From an uncultured Bacteroidales bacterium (lineage in GTDB: Bacteria; Bacteroidota; Bacteroidia; Bacteroidales; Paludibacteraceae), in the NCBI GenBank assembly GCA_946184195.1, contig CAMHEP010000059.1, positions 1-9,294 on the forward strand: a stretch of 9,294 nt of DNA, given 5' to 3'. Position numbers and translations under genes: made by a program. The notes beneath the pieces are model-generated. The model searched no databases. It saw only the letters and a program-made list of their open reading frames with translations, and was not told where the DNA came from. Positions 6,837-9,294 of this stretch are shown in pieces. Each line of letters begins with the position of its first letter. The first letter of the stretch is position 1.

Positions 6837-7717
6837 CGGTTAGCAGGGTGGTATTGGAGTACGGCGCGTCTCAGGTCTTGTATATCGACATGGGTATATA
6901 TCTCTGTAGTGGTGATGTCCTCGTGCCCGAGTAGCTGCTGGATAATACGCAGGTCAGCACCGTTCTGCAACATGTGTGTGGCGAAACTGTGGCGGAGCGT
7001 GTGGGGGGAAATAGTCTTCTTGATACCGGCTTCTGCAGCCAAACGGCGTATGATAGTGAAGATCATGGCTCGCGTCAGTTGACCGCCGTTGCGGTTGAGG
7101 AAGGCAATGTCCACGGCAGCAGGTTTGATATCCAGATGGACACGGTCCTGCAACCAATAGCGGAACCATTTATCTGCCTCGGGGGACAAGGGAACCAGGC
7201 GCTGTTTACTACCCTTACCATGGATGAGCATATACCCTTCTTCCAAATAGATATCACTCAGTTTGAGTTCCGTCAGTTCACTCACACGCAGCCCGCTGCC
7301 GTATAAAACCTCGATGATAGCGCGGTTGCGGTGCCCTTGTGGTGACGAGAGGTCAATAGCCTCGGTCAGGGCATCTACCTCCTCCAGTGTTAATACCTCC
7401 GGCAGATGACGCTCTTTCTTGGGCATGTCGATGAGTTCGCTGGGATCTTGTTCGATAGTGTGGTTGTAGAGTAGAAACTTATAGAATGAGTGCACTCCGC
7501 TCAGTACCCTGGATTGGGTGCGGGCATTGGCGTCTTTGAAGGTGGCATATACAAACTCCTGCAAATCGTTGAACGTAGCATGCACAGGGTCTATACCATG
7601 CTCTGCACAGTAGTCAGTCAGTATCTTCAGGTCCCGCTCATACGCCTCCACCGAGTTGGGAGATAAACCGCGCTCCAGTCGTAGGTAACTATGATATGCT
7701 TTCTCAATGGGGGACAT
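6833..7717 (-). CDS. xerD: Site-specific tyrosine recombinase XerD
   Basis: XerD works with XerC and FtsK to resolve chromosome dimers at dif during division. From the ATG at 7717 the protein has 294 residues, about the length of E. coli XerD (298). An N-terminal SAM-like core-binding domain (about 2-90: EKAYHSYLRLERGLSPNSVEAYERDL is compressed here to EKAYHSYL and GLSPNSVEAY) precedes the catalytic domain (about 107-285). All catalytic residues are present: Arg144 (SGLRVSEL), Lys168 (HGKGSK), His239 and Arg242 (SPHTLRHSFATH), His265 (LLGHEDI) and the nucleophile Tyr274 (EIYTHV). The frame stays open upstream to 7828, but those 37 codons lie inside the permease gene and do not resemble Xer; the ATG at 7717 lies eight bases after the permease stop. 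No dif-like site or transposon gene is near, which supports a housekeeping role. XerD rather than XerC rests on overall resemblance. Confidence 0.9.
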   Translation of the reverse strand: MSPIEKAYHSYLRLERGLSPNSVEAYERDLKILTDYCAEHGIDPVHATFNDLQEFVYATFKDANARTQSRVLSGVHSFYKFLLYNHTIEQDPSELIDMPKKERHLPEVLTLEEVDALTEAIDLSSPQGHRNRAIIEVLYGSGLRVSELTELKLSDIYLEEGYMLIHGKGSKQRLVPLSPEADKWFRYWLQDRVHLDIKPAAVDIAFLNRNGGQLTRAMIFTIIRRLAAEAGIKKTISPHTLRHSFATHMLQNGADLRIIQQLLGHEDITTTEIYTHVDIQDLRRAVLQYHPANR

Positions 7718-7725
7718 AGGGAGGA

Positions 7726-8955
7726 TTAGTGAATGGTGGATGTAGGGGAAAGACGGTGACTGGGTATCCACGCCGATAACCATCCGAGGAGGGTGACCAC
7801 TACGAGTACAATCACGATGTCGCTCCATACCACGGTCACAGGGTAGGCGGAGAGAACATAGTCCGTGCCGTTACCCAGTTTGAGTATACCCCAGTATTGT
7901 TGTATCAGGCATAGCGCGACACCGATGATAGTGCCGAGGAGGGCGCCTGACGCATTGATAAGCCAACCTTCGTATAGGAAGATGCGGCGGATAGTGTGCG
8001 TGTCTGCCCCCAGTCCGTGCAAGATAGCGATGTCGGCTTGTTTGTCGATGATAAGCATGGAGAGCGAACCGATACAATTGAAGCAGGCAATGAGCAGGAT
8101 GAAAGCCATCATCACTACGGAGAGTAGTTTCTCTACGCGGACAATACGGAAGAAATCCTGTTGCTGCTCATAGCGGTCTTGTATCTGCATGGGCTCGTGG
8201 AAAAGGGATGCCAAGTAGCGTTTAGCCTCCTTGATTTTGGTGCCGGGTGCTACCTTGAGCTGTAGGGCAGTGACGGTCAGGCTGTCGTATTCGAAGAGCT
8301 CGCGCGCTAATGGTAGACTCACAAGCATCAACTCGTCGTCATATTTCACCTGATTAACGGCAAACGTGCCGGCTATATAGACCACCTCGCGGTGCAGGTT
8401 GTTCTCGGGGCGCAACATGTTTACTCGCCCTTGCCGACGGGGAGCATATAGTTGCATTCCCCCTACGAAATGAGCATTCATACCTAACTGGGCAGCCAAG
8501 CCGCGTCCCATCACAGTGCGCTCAAACGCTCCGTCGTAAACACTATAGTGACCATCGTTGATGATGGAGTCGATATGGGTTAACTCTTGGAACGAGTCGT
8601 CCACACCCATCACCCGTGCCGGCAACTGATGGTCACGGTAGCAGACCAAGGCGGTCTCTTCCACCACCTCGCTCACCACGGTAAAGAGCGGTGAATGGTC
8701 GAGGGCCGAACGTACGGAGTCTGTCAGGACGAAATACTTACCTTCCGCAGCCGTGACTTTGATATCGGGGTCGAACTCGGAGAACATATGTTCTACCTCG
8801 TCGCGAAAACCGTTCATCACAGACATGACGCATATCATAGCCGCAGTCACTACCCCTATCGCTACGGCGCTCACGGCGCTGACGATATTGATAGCGTTGT
8901 AATCCTTCTTGGCAAACAGATAGCGCCGGGCTATATGGAAGGCAACCTTGCTCAT
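7726..8955 (-). CDS. FtsX-like ABC transporter permease, LolC/LolE type
   Basis: This is an inner-membrane subunit that, with a LolD-type ATPase, would release lipoproteins from the inner membrane for transport to the outer membrane. Its 409 residues show the four-helix MacB/FtsX layout: helix 1 at about 22-48 (after RRYLFAKKDYNAINIVS), a periplasmic domain of roughly 225 residues (about 50-275), then helices at about 276-300, 328-352 and 378-398. DKQADIAILHGLGA (304-317) is the typical cytoplasmic coupling segment between helices 2 and 3 of this family. Length and start (RYLFAKK) fit LolC/LolE. No ATPase gene is in the window, so the partner is encoded elsewhere. It starts nine bases after the rbfA stop and ends eight bases before xerD. 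Lipoprotein export is the likely role from family resemblance; another MacB-like substrate is possible. Confidence 0.85.
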   Translation of the reverse strand: MSKVAFHIARRYLFAKKDYNAINIVSAVSAVAIGVVTAAMICVMSVMNGFRDEVEHMFSEFDPDIKVTAAEGKYFVLTDSVRSALDHSPLFTVVSEVVEETALVCYRDHQLPARVMGVDDSFQELTHIDSIINDGHYSVYDGAFERTVMGRGLAAQLGMNAHFVGGMQLYAPRRQGRVNMLRPENNLHREVVYIAGTFAVNQVKYDDELMLVSLPLARELFEYDSLTVTALQLKVAPGTKIKEAKRYLASLFHEPMQIQDRYEQQQDFFRIVRVEKLLSVVMMAFILLIACFNCIGSLSMLIIDKQADIAILHGLGADTHTIRRIFLYEGWLINASGALLGTIIGVALCLIQQYWGILKLGNGTDYVLSAYPVTVVWSDIVIVLVVVTLLGWLSAWIPSHRLSPTSTIH

Positions 8956-8964
8956 CCGACTTGA

Positions 8965-9294
8965 TTAGTGTTGCAGCAGTTTGTCGATGCGCTCCATCTT
9001 GTCGATAGTCTCGTCCAGATGAAAGTGCAACTCGGGGATGATTCGTAGTTGGTGCCTCTCCAGGGTACCCATCTCTCCGCGTATCTTTCCGTGATCTTGC
9101 TCAATGAGTTGCATGGTAACTTGCTCCTTATCCTGCGGGAAGATACTGAGGTAGACATGCGCTATACTCAGGTCGGGGGATACACGCACTTCACTCACCG
9201 AGATGAGGGTGCCGTGCAGTCCGCGGGCGTAGCGTAAGAAGATGTCGCTTAAATCCTTTTGTATTAGGCGAGCGATTTTTTGTTGTCTGGTATT
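8965..9294 (-). CDS. rbfA: 30S ribosome-binding factor A (partial, first few codons outside window)
   Basis: RbfA is a small KH-fold protein that binds the immature 30S subunit near the 5' end of 16S rRNA and helps its final processing, especially in the cold. The window contains 109 residues up to the TAA at 8965-8967. The reading frame runs to the right edge, starting NTRQQKIARLIQKDL, so only about two residues (probably a Met plus one) are missing. Family landmarks are the basic N-terminal helix (RQQKIARLIQKDLSDIF), the strand VSEVRVSPDLSIAHVYLS, the helix with GKIRGEM, and the strand LRIIPELHFHLDE, which lines up with RLRIVPELTF in E. coli. A GTG at 9196-9198 could be mistaken for the start, but it falls in the middle of the conserved first strand. 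It is the first visible gene of the leftward operon, whose promoter lies beyond the window. Confidence 0.92.
   Translation of the reverse strand, partial: NTRQQKIARLIQKDLSDIFLRYARGLHGTLISVSEVRVSPDLSIAHVYLSIFPQDKEQVTMQLIEQDHGKIRGEMGTLERHQLRIIPELHFHLDETIDKMERIDKLLQH

Noticed and set aside
6833..7717. XerD-like gene as the integrase of a mobile element
   Set aside because: It is embedded in a tight housekeeping operon, no attachment repeats, tRNA or phage genes are visible, and length and motifs match housekeeping Xer proteins.
7718..7828. 37-codon N-terminal extension of XerD
   Set aside because: It lies within the permease coding region, lacks Xer similarity, and the ATG at 7717 gives the normal family length.
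9196..9198. GTG as the start of rbfA
   Set aside because: It falls inside the conserved VSEVRVSPDLS strand; the frame continues upstream to the window edge with typical RbfA N-terminal residues.

Overview
This window looks like ordinary chromosomal housekeeping DNA from a Bacteroidota bacterium, most likely order Bacteroidales (Prevotella/Bacteroides-like). The evidence is: a DUF5686-type outer-membrane protein with an N-terminal carboxypeptidase-regulatory-like domain, a family largely confined to Bacteroidota; a long-insert RmlB of the type seen in Bacteroides relatives; an rbfA / FtsX-like permease neighbourhood; an exact TAnnTTTG promoter element of the Bacteroidota sigma factor; and few Shine-Dalgarno sequences. 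Base composition is moderate GC, apart from one AT-rich intergenic island.

Layout. The left part (1-3450) reads rightward: the last codons of an unidentified protein (to 146), a periplasmic D-Ala-D-Ala carboxypeptidase/endopeptidase of the PBP4/S13 family, a short biotin-protein ligase whose start lies inside the end of the peptidase gene, and rmlB (dTDP-glucose 4,6-dehydratase). Tight spacing suggests one transcription unit, although rmlB may also have its own weak promoter. The right part (3470-9294) reads leftward. In transcription order it holds rbfA (missing only its first few codons at the window edge), a LolC/LolE-type FtsX permease, a XerD-type tyrosine recombinase and the DUF5686 outer-membrane protein, with gaps of 9 and 8 bases and then a 4-base ATGA overlap, so very likely one operon. 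A leftward AraC-family regulator follows behind its own promoter in the 124-base AT-rich gap 4316-4439. It converges on rmlB with only 19 bases between the stop codons.

How the genes fit together. Several products serve the cell envelope (PBP4-like peptidase, RmlB sugar-nucleotide synthesis, Lol-type lipoprotein release, outer-membrane DUF5686 protein). RbfA, BirA and XerD serve ribosome maturation, biotin attachment and chromosome dimer resolution. The co-location looks like normal Bacteroidota operon packing, not a dedicated pathway.

I found no mobile element, CRISPR array, tRNA/rRNA, toxin-antitoxin pair or defence cassette, and no convincing new system. The points most worth checking are a Gln in the biotin ligase at the place of the E. 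coli BirA Arg118, the palindrome-rich AraC promoter region, and the translationally coupled xerD-DUF5686 pair.
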